From Calothrix parasitica NIES-267 (GTDB lineage: Bacteria; Cyanobacteriota; Cyanobacteriia; Cyanobacteriales; Nostocaceae): a stretch of DNA of 64,000 nucleotides. Position numbers and translations under genes: made by a program. The stretch is from contig NZ_AP018227.1 of assembly GCF_002368095.1 (NCBI RefSeq), positions 5,608,901 through 5,672,900 of the forward strand, given 5' to 3'. Under the pieces are notes generated by a model, which had not been told where the DNA came from, did no database searches, and saw only the letters and a program-made list of their open reading frames with translations. Positions 18,175-27,663 of the stretch are shown here, in pieces (within the stretch, counting starts at the first letter, position 1; every line of letters starts with the position of its first letter).

Positions 18175-19014
18175 ATGGTTAATCGTTTGGCTACTGTAAA
18201 TACTTCCCGCACTATGAAAGTGGTAGGGATAATCTTGATTTTGTCTTTTTTAGTTGACATTTTAATACTTTCATTCCCTCCCCAACCAACTAATACTGCA
18301 TGGCAAACCGGCTTAGCAACTGCTTTCGTTGACCGAGGTATTGTCCCAATGGTGGGTTTGGGTATGCTCTTCGGAGGACATTGGGTTGATAGTTTTGATG
18401 ATTCTAGCCCTTCTGGTCTCGACTTAAGATTTCCTGCGCTGATTTTGTCAAGCATCTTAGGCTTGATTTTCTTGCTAATTTTCCCCGTACATCTCAATAA
18501 CGTGAATCAAATCAGCAAACGTGATGTTGCACAAGTAACCGCAAGAGCGGAGCAAGCAGAAAGTCAAGTTCAAGGACAACTACAGCAGGTACAGGCTAGA
18601 TTAAATACCGACCAAGCAAAAGCTCAAATAGAAGAACAGAAAAAGAAAATTAGAGCTCAGTTTAGCGAACTGCTAAAAGATGACACAAGATATAACGAAG
18701 CATTAAAAAATAATAGAATCCCACAACAGCAGAAAGATTTACTCAAGAAGTTTAAGGAAGACCCCAAAGCGCTTGATGCATTTATCGCCGAACAAAGCGA
18801 CCCAACGCAATTAGCAAATCAACGTTTAACTCAAATTCGTCAAGACAAACAAGCAGCTGTGAAACGAGCTAAAGATTCAGCTTTGAAGTCTGGATTGCGA
18901 GTTGGTATGAGCAGCTTACTACTTTCCATTGGCTACATAATTATTGGCTGGACTGGATTAAGAAGTAAAGGTGCAACTTCTGGTGGTGGAAAGCGCAAAG
19001 CTACCGCACGTTGA
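18175..19014 (+). CDS. HpsJ-like membrane protein with cytoplasmic or periplasmic coiled coil
   Basis: About 279 residues from the ATG at 18175 (MVNRLATVNTSRTMKVV); the frame is open back to a GTG at 18049, but the extra 42 residues look like noncoding sequence. Hydrophobic segments lie near residues 14-33, 53-70, 88-107 and 243-265. Between the third and fourth is a long Gln/Lys/Glu-rich coiled coil (about 118-225). Topology and position among hps genes match the HpsJ family, which accompanies hormogonium polysaccharide or cyanoexosortase loci. Biochemical role unknown. Confidence 0.7.
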   Translation: MVNRLATVNTSRTMKVVGIILILSFLVDILILSFPPQPTNTAWQTGLATAFVDRGIVPMVGLGMLFGGHWVDSFDDSSPSGLDLRFPALILSSILGLIFLLIFPVHLNNVNQISKRDVAQVTARAEQAESQVQGQLQQVQARLNTDQAKAQIEEQKKKIRAQFSELLKDDTRYNEALKNNRIPQQQKDLLKKFKEDPKALDAFIAEQSDPTQLANQRLTQIRQDKQAAVKRAKDSALKSGLRVGMSSLLLSIGYIIIGWTGLRSKGATSGGGKRKATAR

Positions 19015-19223
19015 AGTCAGATGAAGAAAAGTTAGGAGTTATAAGTTATGAGTTGAATTCTGAATTTATCACTCATTTATCTACTTTTAAAAACTCCTAA
19101 CTCTTATTCTCTCATCCTCTAAAAGATTTTATTACCAAAATTCTAGAACTCTTAACTTCTAACTCCTCATTCCCAACCATTTTAATTTAAACAAAAAAAT
19201 AATACCAATATACTATTTTAACT
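19015..19223. repeat. Spacer with GGAGTTA-type repeat units on both strands
   Basis: Units such as GTTAGGAGTTATAAGTTATGAG (as separate heptamers) at 19030-19055 and their complements AACTCCTAACTC at 19090-19175. Nothing else is visible. Confidence 0.5.
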
Positions 19224-20123
19224 ATGATTACTATTTACATATTGACCTATAACGAAGAATTAGATATTGCTGCTTGTATTGAGTCGGCTATGGTGTCGGA
19301 TGACATCATTGTGGTTGATTCGGTAAGTTGCGATCGCACTGTTGAAATAGCGAACAGGTACCCGGTTAGGGTTGTGGAACATGCTTTTGAAAGTCACGGT
19401 AAACAACGGACTTGGATGTTAGAAAATATATCCCCGAAATATGACTGGGTTTATATTCTTGAAGCAGACGAACGGATGACACCAGAATTATTCAGTGAAT
19501 GTGTAGAAGCAACTAAAAATACTGATAATCTCATCGGCTATTACGCAGCAGAACGAGTAATGTTTATGGGTACTTGGATTCGTCACAGCACTCAATATCC
19601 TCGTTATCAATTACGACTTTTTCGTCACGGGAAAGTATGGTTTACAGACTACGGTCATACCGAAAGAGAAGTCTGTGAAGGAAATACGGGATTTTTAAAA
19701 GAAACTTATCCTCATTACACATCTGGTAAAGGCTTGACCCGGTGGATTGACAAGCATAACCGTTATTCCACTGATGAAGCCAAAGAAACAGTGCATCAAT
19801 TGGAAAGAGGAAATATTAACTGGAACGATTTATTTTTTGGTAAAACAGAAATAGAACGTCGTCGTGCCCTGAAAAATTTATCATTACGAGTACCTGGTAG
19901 ACCAATAGTGCGGTTCTTGTATATGTATTTCATCCTTAGAGGCTGTTTCGACGGACGAGCCGGATTCACCTGGTGTACCTTACAAGCCTTCTATGAATAC
20001 CTAATCTTGCTAAAAGTCTGGGAAATGAAGCATCTCCCTACACCAAGCATTAACACAGTCACCAGCGAGCAGTTAACAGTGAGCACAGAGGGAGAGATTC
20101 TTGAAGTAGTGAGTAATGAGTAG
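19224..20123 (+). CDS. Family 2 glycosyltransferase (LPS core-type) at the end of the hps locus
   Basis: A 299-residue GT-A enzyme of the KdtX/WaaE-like (beta-1,4-glucosyltransferase-type) subgroup: ITIYILTYNEELDIAACI at the N-terminus, VVDSVSCDRTVEIA near residues 30-43, ILEADERMTPEL near 77-88, and a C-terminal region with YMYFILRGCFDGRAGF, which resembles the amphipathic end of this subgroup. It probably adds a sugar in polysaccharide assembly; HpsF or HpsG equivalence is possible but not shown. The final ~20 residues (from TSEQLTVSTEG) are encoded by AGCAGTTAACAGTGAGCA-type repeat DNA that continues past the stop. Confidence 0.82.
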   Translation: MITIYILTYNEELDIAACIESAMVSDDIIVVDSVSCDRTVEIANRYPVRVVEHAFESHGKQRTWMLENISPKYDWVYILEADERMTPELFSECVEATKNTDNLIGYYAAERVMFMGTWIRHSTQYPRYQLRLFRHGKVWFTDYGHTEREVCEGNTGFLKETYPHYTSGKGLTRWIDKHNRYSTDEAKETVHQLERGNINWNDLFFGKTEIERRRALKNLSLRVPGRPIVRFLYMYFILRGCFDGRAGFTWCTLQAFYEYLILLKVWEMKHLPTPSINTVTSEQLTVSTEGEILEVVSNE

Positions 20124-20956
20124 TGAGTAATGAGTAGCGAGTAATAAGTAAGGAATTGGAAATAAATAGTTGAGCAGCAGACAATTAGACCGGAATAGTT
20201 AATTCACTTGCTTCTCACTACTTACTCTTCACTATTTGCGACTTCCTACTTTCTACTTGCTACTTGCTACTTGCTACTTGCTACTTGCTACTCATAACTA
20301 TCCCCACTCCCCCGTTTCAAATTAAAATGTTACATTTAATATAAATTAATATATTTAACTATTTTTTTTATAATAGTTAACAGTGTTCATCAGGAAGTTG
20401 TTCGCGGGAAAAACTAGCGCGGAAAGCCTTTTGCCTACCTATAATTTGTAAGCAGTGCTAAAGTAGGGCGCGGTAGTATTAGTAATATCCTGAAAGACTT
20501 GCAACAATCCTTTACAAGTCTTAAAAATAAAACTCAGGTGTATGAACTAATTAGCCGCTTACTAGGGCAGGAAAGCATGTTGTGTATGTTTTGCAGCCTT
20601 TAGGTTGATGCCGCTTTCTCAGGTGTATTTTTCGTAGTGGCTTCTGAACGTGAAAGCTAGTTAACTGACTAGATAATTAGTTGTAATGCAGATCAAGTAA
20701 TGGGTTATTAGCCTTTTGCCTCAAAGGTTTTAGTTGTGTGCTGTGAAAAAGAAATGTGAATATTGCTTTAATTAATATTCTCTCATTGAAGGGAATGGCA
20801 ATAAATTTCTAGGGTAGGGAGGCAATATAATTATCAAGTCCATGATTCATTGCCGATATTCTTGTATTAGTAATTTAGGCAAAATTAAAGTCACGAAAAA
20901 CGGGTTTGCAGCTTGAAAAAGCAAATATTCAAAGCAATTAGACTGATTAAGCTGGT
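20124..20956. other. 833-base gene-free region before the DUF502 gene
   Basis: The first ~200 bases are heptameric repeats (GTAGTGAGTAATGA units, then CTACTTG units at 20250-20290). The rest is single-copy. It contains a perfect 8-bp hairpin AAGACTTG/CAAGTCTT (20494-20501 with 20515-20522) followed by AAAAATAAAA, and a repeated CTCAGGTGTAT at about 20530 and 20618. No ORF or recognisable RNA gene; an unannotated small RNA or long leader is possible. Confidence 0.4.
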
Positions 20957-21724
20957 ATGAATGTCAATAATCGGAATTCCACTAGCCGTATTAAGGAGAA
21001 TAAGGGCTTGGGTTACGAACGCTGGAAACAAGACTTAAAAAATGACCTGATTGCTGGTTTGCTGGTAATAATTCCTTTAGCAACCACTATTTGGTTAACT
21101 GTAACTATTGCTATTTGGGTAATCGATTTCCTTACTCAGGTGCCCAAACAACTTAATCCTTTTGAGGGGTTAAACCCTTTATTAATTAATGTATTAAACT
21201 TCGTGGTGGGGTTTACGGTACCACTATTAAGTATTCTTTTAATTGGATTAATGGCTCGCAACATTGCGGGTAAATGGCTGCTTGATTTTGGAGAGCGATT
21301 TTTACAAGCAATTCCCTTAGCGGGACAGATTTATAAAACCCTTAAGCAGCTTTTAGAAACGCTATTAAAAGATACTAACAGTAAATTTCGCCGCGTTATT
21401 TTAGTAGAATATCCGCGACCGGGGATGTGGGCAATTGGTTTTGTTACGGGTAACGTTAGCAGCGATATTCAAGCCCAAATGTCAGAAACTATGTTAAGCG
21501 TTTTTATTCCCACTACTCCCAACCCCACTACAGGGTGGTATGCAGTAGTTCCGGAAAAAGATGTGGTTAACCTCTCAATGTCCATAGAAGAAGCCTTCAA
21601 AATCTTAATATCCGGCGGTATTGTTTCTCCCAATGCTGCTTTACCTCCTCTGGAAATACCCAAAGAACGTAAAATAGAAGCGCGAGAAAAAAAACGGCAA
21701 GTAATTCCTGTTGAAGAAGGTTAA
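20957..21724 (+). CDS. DUF502 family membrane protein
   Basis: A 255-residue protein with two long hydrophobic segments, near residues 30-55 (LIAGLLVIIPLATTIWLTV) and 78-102 (VLNFVVGFTVPLLSILLIGL), then GRFLQ-like (GERFLQAIPLAGQIYKTLKQ) and RVILVEYPRPGMWAIGFVTG signatures of DUF502. Function unknown; plant homologues (COV/LCV) act in vascular patterning, bacterial members are uncharacterised. In cyanobacteria it commonly precedes nusB and ftsY, as here. The last 25 residues are charged and variable. Confidence 0.9.
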   Translation: MNVNNRNSTSRIKENKGLGYERWKQDLKNDLIAGLLVIIPLATTIWLTVTIAIWVIDFLTQVPKQLNPFEGLNPLLINVLNFVVGFTVPLLSILLIGLMARNIAGKWLLDFGERFLQAIPLAGQIYKTLKQLLETLLKDTNSKFRRVILVEYPRPGMWAIGFVTGNVSSDIQAQMSETMLSVFIPTTPNPTTGWYAVVPEKDVVNLSMSIEEAFKILISGGIVSPNAALPPLEIPKERKIEAREKKRQVIPVEEG

Positions 21725-21801
21725 TGTTTATTGCTGCCTTGCAATGTCCGATTGCATGGTATTTTGAGCAGTAATGATTAATTCTTATAAAAGTTAATTA
21801 G

Positions 21802-21837
21802 TTTTGACGCGAATAGCCAATTAGTTTCGCGTCAAAA
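21802..21837. terminator. Perfect hairpin between DUF502 gene and nusB
   Basis: TTTTGACGCGAA (21802-21813) pairs fully with TTCGCGTCAAAA (21826-21837), with a 12-base loop. No T tract follows on the plus strand, so it may be a processing or attenuation structure rather than a strong terminator. Confidence 0.5.
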
Positions 21838-21894
21838 TCAACTGTCAACTGCGGTGAGGGTATATCCACTTACCCGAATTATATTAATACTGCT

Positions 21895-22596
21895 ATGCAA
21901 GACCGTAAACCCCAACAAATTGCTCGCGAATTGGTGCTGTTAAGTCTTTCTCAGTTACCTGTAAATCCCAAAACCTTAACAGAAGAACAGCTTCCTAAAT
22001 TAGTCCTTGGAGCAGTACGAACTCTTAGAGCGGAGGTACAAGATAGTTTAGAGAATGCTAAAGACGACCTCAAGAGTAGTAACGAACGACTTTTAACTAG
22101 CGAAACTCGTGCTGCGGATTTAAATACTTCCAGGACAATGCTTAAAGAGGCTATTGAATTTACTCGAATAGCAATTAATAAATTAGGTGCTACCCTCGAT
22201 TTTCCAGAGTTGATTCAGTTAGCAAATCAAGATAAAGAATTACGAGAACATACTGTTAGACTAGTCAAAAAAATAACAAAAGAACGTCAATTTATAGATG
22301 AAAAAATATCTGCTGCTTTAGTAGATTGGCAAGTAAAACGCCTTGCTCAGATTGACCGAGACATTCTCCGTATTGCTGTAGCCGAAATGGAATTCTATGA
22401 AATGCCTTCTAGGATAGCAATCAATGAAGCTGTTGAACTTGCTAAACGTTACAGTGGAGAAGATGGACATAGATTTATTAATGGTGTTTTACGTAGAGTC
22501 ATTGAGCAGGAAAAAGCTTCCAGCGAACACTTATCAGCAAATAGCGTTAGCGGAGCGTCTCCGGAGGAGATAGCGTCTCCGGAGGACATACAGTAA
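21895..22596 (+). CDS. nusB: Transcription antitermination factor NusB
   Basis: A 233-residue protein. The NusB core is split in cyanobacterial fashion: [19 protein letters not shown] at residues 3-21, an inserted helical region, then [40 protein letters not shown] (as two blocks near 148-187) and the [10 protein letters not shown] end near 195-204. NusB binds boxA RNA with NusE (S10) for rRNA antitermination. The tail [13 protein letters not shown] is encoded by an interspersed repeat (about 22543-22590) and is not part of the fold. Precedes ftsY by 126 bp. Confidence 0.93.
   Translation: MQDRKPQQIARELVLLSLSQLPVNPKTLTEEQLPKLVLGAVRTLRAEVQDSLENAKDDLKSSNERLLTSETRAADLNTSRTMLKEAIEFTRIAINKLGATLDFPELIQLANQDKELREHTVRLVKKITKERQFIDEKISAALVDWQVKRLAQIDRDILRIAVAEMEFYEMPSRIAINEAVELAKRYSGEDGHRFINGVLRRVIEQEKASSEHLSANSVSGASPEEIASPEDIQ
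22543..22590. repeat. GTTAGCGGAGCGTCTCCGGAG repeat within nusB 3' end
   Basis: The block GCGTTAGCGGAGC followed by two copies of GTCTCCGGAGGA, a short dispersed repeat of Nostocales. A related GTTAGCGGAGCGTGTCCGAC stretch is at 42783-42805. Confidence 0.75.
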
Positions 22597-22722
22597 GAAG
22601 TTAAGAGCTAGAATTTAAAAATTTTATTTCTACCCACTCTTCCCCCTCTACCAACTCTTCCCCCTCTCCTTAATAATTAATAATTAATCAAAGTAATTTC
22701 ATAACCGACTTTATTTGCTGCA

Positions 22723-24486
22723 ATGGTTTTCAATTGGTTTCGTCGTCAAAACAAAAAGTCTTCCGATACTTCTTCCGAACAGAAGCAGGAGCAAGAAAAA
22801 GTTGAACAACAAGTAAGTACAGAATCAACCGAAGAATCCCCAGAACCGGAATCTCCACCAGCCCAAACTGAAGATTTGCTGGCTTTTGCTAAAGCTGCTT
22901 ACAAGAATATTCAAGATAAGCAACAAACAACTGAGTCAGCTGATTCAGTTGAGCAACCTGCATCTGATAGGAGTACTGAAGCTGAAGAAACTGTTTCTGA
23001 AGAAGTTGCTGAATCTCCCGAGGTAGAAACTGAAGAAGTTTCTCAAACTGAAGAAGTTGCTGAATCTCCCGAGGTAGAAACTGAAGTAGTTTCTCAAACT
23101 GAAGAAATTGTTGAATCTCCCGAAGCGGAAACTGAAGTAATTTCCCAAACTGAAGAAATTGTTGAAGACAATATTGAGAAGCAAACAGAAGAACCCACTG
23201 CGACCAATGTATCGGAAGTGGAAACATCAGATACAGAAGTTACAGAGCAAGATGTAATATCTGAAGTGGAAACATCAGATGTATCTGAGCCAGCAGCACC
23301 TGCTAATTTATCTTTCTTGGAAAGAGCAAAAGCAGAACGAGAAGCAAAGCAAGAAAGACTTGTGGCTAGTGCAATAGAAGTAACTGAAACTTCTCAAGTA
23401 GAACAGCTACCCACTGTATCCGAGGACAGCAGCGAACAAGCAACCGAGCAAACAGTTGAAGAAATACCCGAAATAGCCTTTGATGAAGGGTTTTTATGGT
23501 CTACAGAAGTTCTCGCAGCACAAGGTAGACGTGCCGAAGATGTTTCAATTGAAGAAATTAACTGGCTGAAAAAGTTACGACAAGGTTTAGATAAAACTCG
23601 TCGTAATGTTGTGAATCAGCTGAAAGCAATTGTCGGTAAAGGGCCGCTGAATGCTGATGCTGTAGATGAAATTGAGGCTTTGTTACTGCAAGCCGATGTT
23701 GGAATAGAAGCTACGGATTACATTATTAATTGTTTGCAGGAAAAACTGCGGGAAGAAGCTTTACCACCTGAAGAAGGTATTGCTTATTTGAAAAAAATTC
23801 TCCGGGATATTTTGGATAAACCGCTGCAAGAATCTCCCGAAATCGCTTCATTCACTCCAGATAAAGAAAGTTTTAATATCTGGTTGATGACTGGAGTAAA
23901 TGGTGCGGGTAAAACTACTACTATCGGTAAAATTGCTCATTTAGCTAATAAATCTGGTTATAAATGTTTGATTGGAGCGGCTGATACTTTCCGAGCAGCA
24001 GCAGTACAACAGGTTAAGGTCTGGGGAGAAAGAAGCGGGGTTGAAGTGATTGCAAATCCAGGGAAAAATACAGACCCAGCAGCAGTTGTATTTGATGCAA
24101 TAGCTGCCGCTCAGTCGCGAGAAACTGAATTATTACTAGTAGATACCGCAGGTAGATTGCAGAACAAGAAAAACTTAATGGAAGAATTAAGTAAAATCCG
24201 CCGAATTATTAATAAGAAAGCTCCCGATGCCAAAGTAGAATCACTGTTGGTTCTAGACGCAACATTAGGTCAAAATGGATTGCGACAAGCGGAGGTTTTT
24301 TCTCAAGCGGCCGAACTTAGTGGTGTCGTTTTAACTAAGTTAGATGGAACTGCTAAAGGAGGAGTTGCTCTTGCGGTAGTACAACAACTAGGTTTACCGA
24401 TTCGCTTTATCGGTGCTGGTGAAGGTATGGAAGATTTACGTCCTTTTTCTAGCTACGAATTTGTGGAAGCGTTGCTTAGTGGTTGA
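22723..24486 (+). CDS. ftsY: FtsY, signal recognition particle receptor
   Basis: A 587-residue SRP-family GTPase that docks SRP-ribosome complexes at the membrane. The C-terminal NG domain (about 285-587) has the P-loop GVNGAGKTTT near residues 392-401, DTFRAAA near 422-428, DTAGRLQ near 473-479 and TKLDGTAKGG near 537-546. The N-terminal ~270 residues are highly acidic and contain a ~20-residue repeat (units like EVAESPEVETEEVSQTEE, three to four copies). Such acidic A-domains are variable and aid membrane targeting, but the repetition is unusual. Follows nusB and probably co-transcribed. Confidence 0.96.
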   Translation: MVFNWFRRQNKKSSDTSSEQKQEQEKVEQQVSTESTEESPEPESPPAQTEDLLAFAKAAYKNIQDKQQTTESADSVEQPASDRSTEAEETVSEEVAESPEVETEEVSQTEEVAESPEVETEVVSQTEEIVESPEAETEVISQTEEIVEDNIEKQTEEPTATNVSEVETSDTEVTEQDVISEVETSDVSEPAAPANLSFLERAKAEREAKQERLVASAIEVTETSQVEQLPTVSEDSSEQATEQTVEEIPEIAFDEGFLWSTEVLAAQGRRAEDVSIEEINWLKKLRQGLDKTRRNVVNQLKAIVGKGPLNADAVDEIEALLLQADVGIEATDYIINCLQEKLREEALPPEEGIAYLKKILRDILDKPLQESPEIASFTPDKESFNIWLMTGVNGAGKTTTIGKIAHLANKSGYKCLIGAADTFRAAAVQQVKVWGERSGVEVIANPGKNTDPAAVVFDAIAAAQSRETELLLVDTAGRLQNKKNLMEELSKIRRIINKKAPDAKVESLLVLDATLGQNGLRQAEVFSQAAELSGVVLTKLDGTAKGGVALAVVQQLGLPIRFIGAGEGMEDLRPFSSYEFVEALLSG

Positions 24487-25730
24487 GTAGGTAAGTAATT
24501 AAACATAATTAATTACTATTGTTAATCGGCTGCATAGAATAATAATCCGTCACCTTTATCAAAGGAAGGAAACTCCTTAGTTATGTTGATGAAAATGAAG
24601 CAAGACGGACTGTAAACTATAGGTCTTGGTTCATAACGTTTTCAAAGTTAGTGTTTTGTTTCATTAATGAAGGAATGGTTAGTTTCTCCCGCAACGGTTG
24701 GGAGACGTAAAGTGTAATGTCTTTAGAATCGGTCAGGAAAAATTAAAAAGACTATAAGTGGTTTGTCCCATTAGTTTTTATAGGTCTTATTTGGTTTGTG
24801 TGAATAGAAATTCTGCTGTTATGCGAGGATTTTCAAGTTCCGACGACCTGTAAGACCAACTAATAAAAATTGATTAAACGCATTGTCAGCTAAACTATTA
24901 GCCGTCGGGTACTCTTATGGGATGAAGCTGACTTACAAGTGTTATTTTTGCAAATCTCGCTTATATTACATTCGACTGAAAAGCGTTATACATATTCCTG
25001 CTCTAAATTGGGAATTATGCCACTTATATGTTATCTTCCCTCACAGGTAAGGACTAAATTATTTATACGGTCTTACCTATAAGAACATTTTGCACTTTTT
25101 AAACGATTGCTTGTTGGCTATAGCTACAAGCGAACATATTCTAGAGAGGAAACACAAGCTCAAAACATAATGATTCAAAAAAATATCTATAGTCCGTCTT
25201 AATTTAAAGGTCTTAGGGTATACTTCCTCTAGATTTGACATGCAAACTTGTTATTTTTTGTCATACTCCTAATCACATTCTAATTAGTGAATTTAGCAAA
25301 GATTATTATAACTACTAACTGCGAGTGTCTAACCCATAAAGGCTATCACCCCGTATGATATATACCTAAATTACTGAGAAAAAAACTACTTATTCCTCTA
25401 TACGGTAAGATATATATTTTTTATGTCCCAAGGTATATGATTTGATAACAAAGTTATGGAAAGATTAAAAACTTGGCCAGGAGATAGAAAGATTCCGACC
25501 CGAAGACAAATTGGTGTTAAACCCCAAATCCTTGCAAGGAACAAATCTATACAAATTAACAAAACAAATCAGACAATAAAATAGTTATAAAATTTACTCT
25601 AATTGTCTTTCTACTCTTGCTAAACTTGTAAACCTTATCTCAATATGGTTTAGCAATACTTTGATTTTGTTTGATTTATCAATTATCTGGATTTAGTCAA
25701 ATTTAAAACAGCAATATAATATAATCGCCT
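24487..25730. other. 1.24-kb region without recognisable genes
   Basis: No ORF above 60 residues, no tRNA, no clear repeat family. Several short imperfect inverted repeats around AAGACTATAA and TTATAGGTCTT (about 24755-24790) are visible. It separates ftsY from the phosphatase gene and might contain its regulatory leader or a noncoding RNA. This is one of the few long gaps not filled by heptameric repeats. Confidence 0.4.
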
Positions 25731-27119
25731 GTGTCCCAACTGCCTTCCCAACCAGCTGATAGTAATAGCAGTGCCCCAACAGATGTCACTCCAGTGGTGG
25801 CACTCAAAGAGCTTGTGGCACGGCTGCATCGGGAGCAGAATAAAATCCAAGATTTGCTTTCATCTTTAGGATTTGCTCTGCGGAGTTTCAATAATTTAAA
25901 TCAGTTTTTGGAACTAATACCGCTGATGGCAACTCGGGTTACGGATGCCGATGGTAGCGTTTTGTTTCTCTACAAACCAAACGGTCAAATTCGGTTAGAA
26001 CAGCTACATTGGCAAGACAGCCGTCAGCGCAAAAATATACGTAAGGCATTAGAAGCAGTTAGCAGCCAAATTTCTTTGCCTAGCAACACTACACCCTTAG
26101 CAACCACTACAGGTATTTTAGATGCTCAAATGCATCGTTGTTTAGGTTCGGATATGCAAGCTTTTGGTACTGCAATTCTGGTTAAAAATAAAGAACGTGG
26201 ATGGCTTTACGTTTTAAGTAAAGACCCCGAATATACCTGGACGGAAACCAGACAGAAACTAGTACGTTTGGTCGCCGACCAAACAGCAGTTGCAATTGAA
26301 AATGATGAGCTAGGAGTAGAATTACGCAAGAAGGAGCGTCTCGACCAAGAATTAGAAATTGGCGCAGAAATTCAACGGCGACTTTTGCCCCGTCAATGCC
26401 CAAATATTCCCGGTGTAGCTTTAGCAGCTCGTTGTAAACCAGCAAATCAGGTAGGGGGAGACTATTATGATTTTATCCCCACAAATCATAACCTGACGAT
26501 TAAAGGCAAAGATAGCGATGATACACAAGCTAATCGCTGGGCTATGGTTATTGGGGATGTCATGGGTAAAGGGGTACCTGCGGGTTTAATTATGACCATG
26601 ATGCGAGGAATGTTAAGAGGTGAGGTATTACACCTTAATTCTCCAGCCCGAATTCTACAAAACTTGAATCGAGTTATGTATGCAGATTTGGATAATTCCA
26701 GTCGCTTTATTACCTTATTTTATTCAGAATACGACCCGCAAAAACGGCTTTTATCTTATAGTAATGCTGCACACAATCCCCCTTTATGGTGGCACGCTGC
26801 AACAAAAACCGTTAGCCGATTGGATACCAATGGAATGCTTATCGGTTTGGAAGCCAATAGTCAGTATGAAAATGGTCAAATATACTTAGAAGTAGGCGAT
26901 ATAATTATTTATTATACTGATGGCTTAACAGATGCTGCTTCCCCTTCCGGCGAGCGTTTCGATGAAGAAAGCCTAGTTCTTGCTTTTAGTAGCGCTTGCA
27001 AGCATTACAAAGAGCCACAAGAAATACTTGATTGTCTATTTAATACTGTCAAGCAATTTATCGGTGCAGATAGGCAAAACAACGATGATATGACATTAGT
27101 TGTTTTACAAGCACGTTAG
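25731..27119 (+). CDS. GAF-SpoIIE (PP2C-type) serine/threonine phosphatase
   Basis: A 462-residue protein with GTG start. Residues ~20-50 form a helix, ~55-195 a GAF-like sensory domain, ~200-222 a helical linker ending in the ELEIGAEIQRRLLP signature of RsbU-type phosphatases, then a SpoIIE/PP2C catalytic domain. Metal-binding motifs are GGDYYDF near 241, GDVMGKGVPAGLIM near 275, YTDGLTDA near 396 and NNDDMTLVV near 449. Such enzymes dephosphorylate anti-sigma antagonists; in cyanobacteria they act in stress and motility signalling. The partner switch protein is not in the window. Confidence 0.9.
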   Translation: MSQLPSQPADSNSSAPTDVTPVVALKELVARLHREQNKIQDLLSSLGFALRSFNNLNQFLELIPLMATRVTDADGSVLFLYKPNGQIRLEQLHWQDSRQRKNIRKALEAVSSQISLPSNTTPLATTTGILDAQMHRCLGSDMQAFGTAILVKNKERGWLYVLSKDPEYTWTETRQKLVRLVADQTAVAIENDELGVELRKKERLDQELEIGAEIQRRLLPRQCPNIPGVALAARCKPANQVGGDYYDFIPTNHNLTIKGKDSDDTQANRWAMVIGDVMGKGVPAGLIMTMMRGMLRGEVLHLNSPARILQNLNRVMYADLDNSSRFITLFYSEYDPQKRLLSYSNAAHNPPLWWHAATKTVSRLDTNGMLIGLEANSQYENGQIYLEVGDIIIYYTDGLTDAASPSGERFDEESLVLAFSSACKHYKEPQEILDCLFNTVKQFIGADRQNNDDMTLVVLQAR

Positions 27120-27663
27120 GTAGTTATTAGTAGATAAGTAGGTTGGCGTTGAAAATCGTAGTTAAGACTAGGAAGTAGTAAGTAGTAAGTAGTAAGTAAC
27201 AAGTAGTAAGTAGCAAGTAACAAGTAGTAAGTAGTAAGTAGCGACAAGGGTTCAAGGGTAATTTACATCTTGTTACATAGCTCCGTTTATTTGTGCCGAC
27301 TTAGTTAGTTATTAGTTGTTAGTTTCTAGTTTTTAGTTCATTCAATGTCAATTATACGTAGGTTGGGTTGAGGAACGTTAACAGTGTATGGAGGACATAA
27401 CCCAACAAACTATTGATATCTTGGGTTGGTTTATGTCCTTGGGGACACGCTCCCAAGACCGCTTAACCCAAGGGACTTGCAAGTGTCCCACCGTCGGTGT
27501 CGCTCGCTAGAGCGACACCGCAACAAACCTAGATTTGTCCGGAAATTTTGTAAAACGGTAGGACAATTTATTTTTTGGATCTTCCTAACATACAAAAATA
27601 GTTGTAATACAACAGCATACAAAACAAATGTATTATTATTTATTGATTCTTTTCTACTTCCTA
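27120..27663. repeat. Repeat cluster after the phosphatase gene
   Basis: Heptameric AGTAGTA/AGTAACA units fill 27170-27242. GTAGGTTGGGTT...AACCCAACA lies at 27358-27408 and a related TTGGGTTGG...CTTAACCCAAG at 27421-27471, with a GTCGCTC/GAGCGAC palindrome at 27496-27514. An open frame across 27426-27671 is made of these repeats and is not a gene. Confidence 0.7.

Noticed and set aside
22889-23227. Antisense open frame opposite ftsY
   Set aside because: Low-complexity complement of the acidic repeat; no independent signal.
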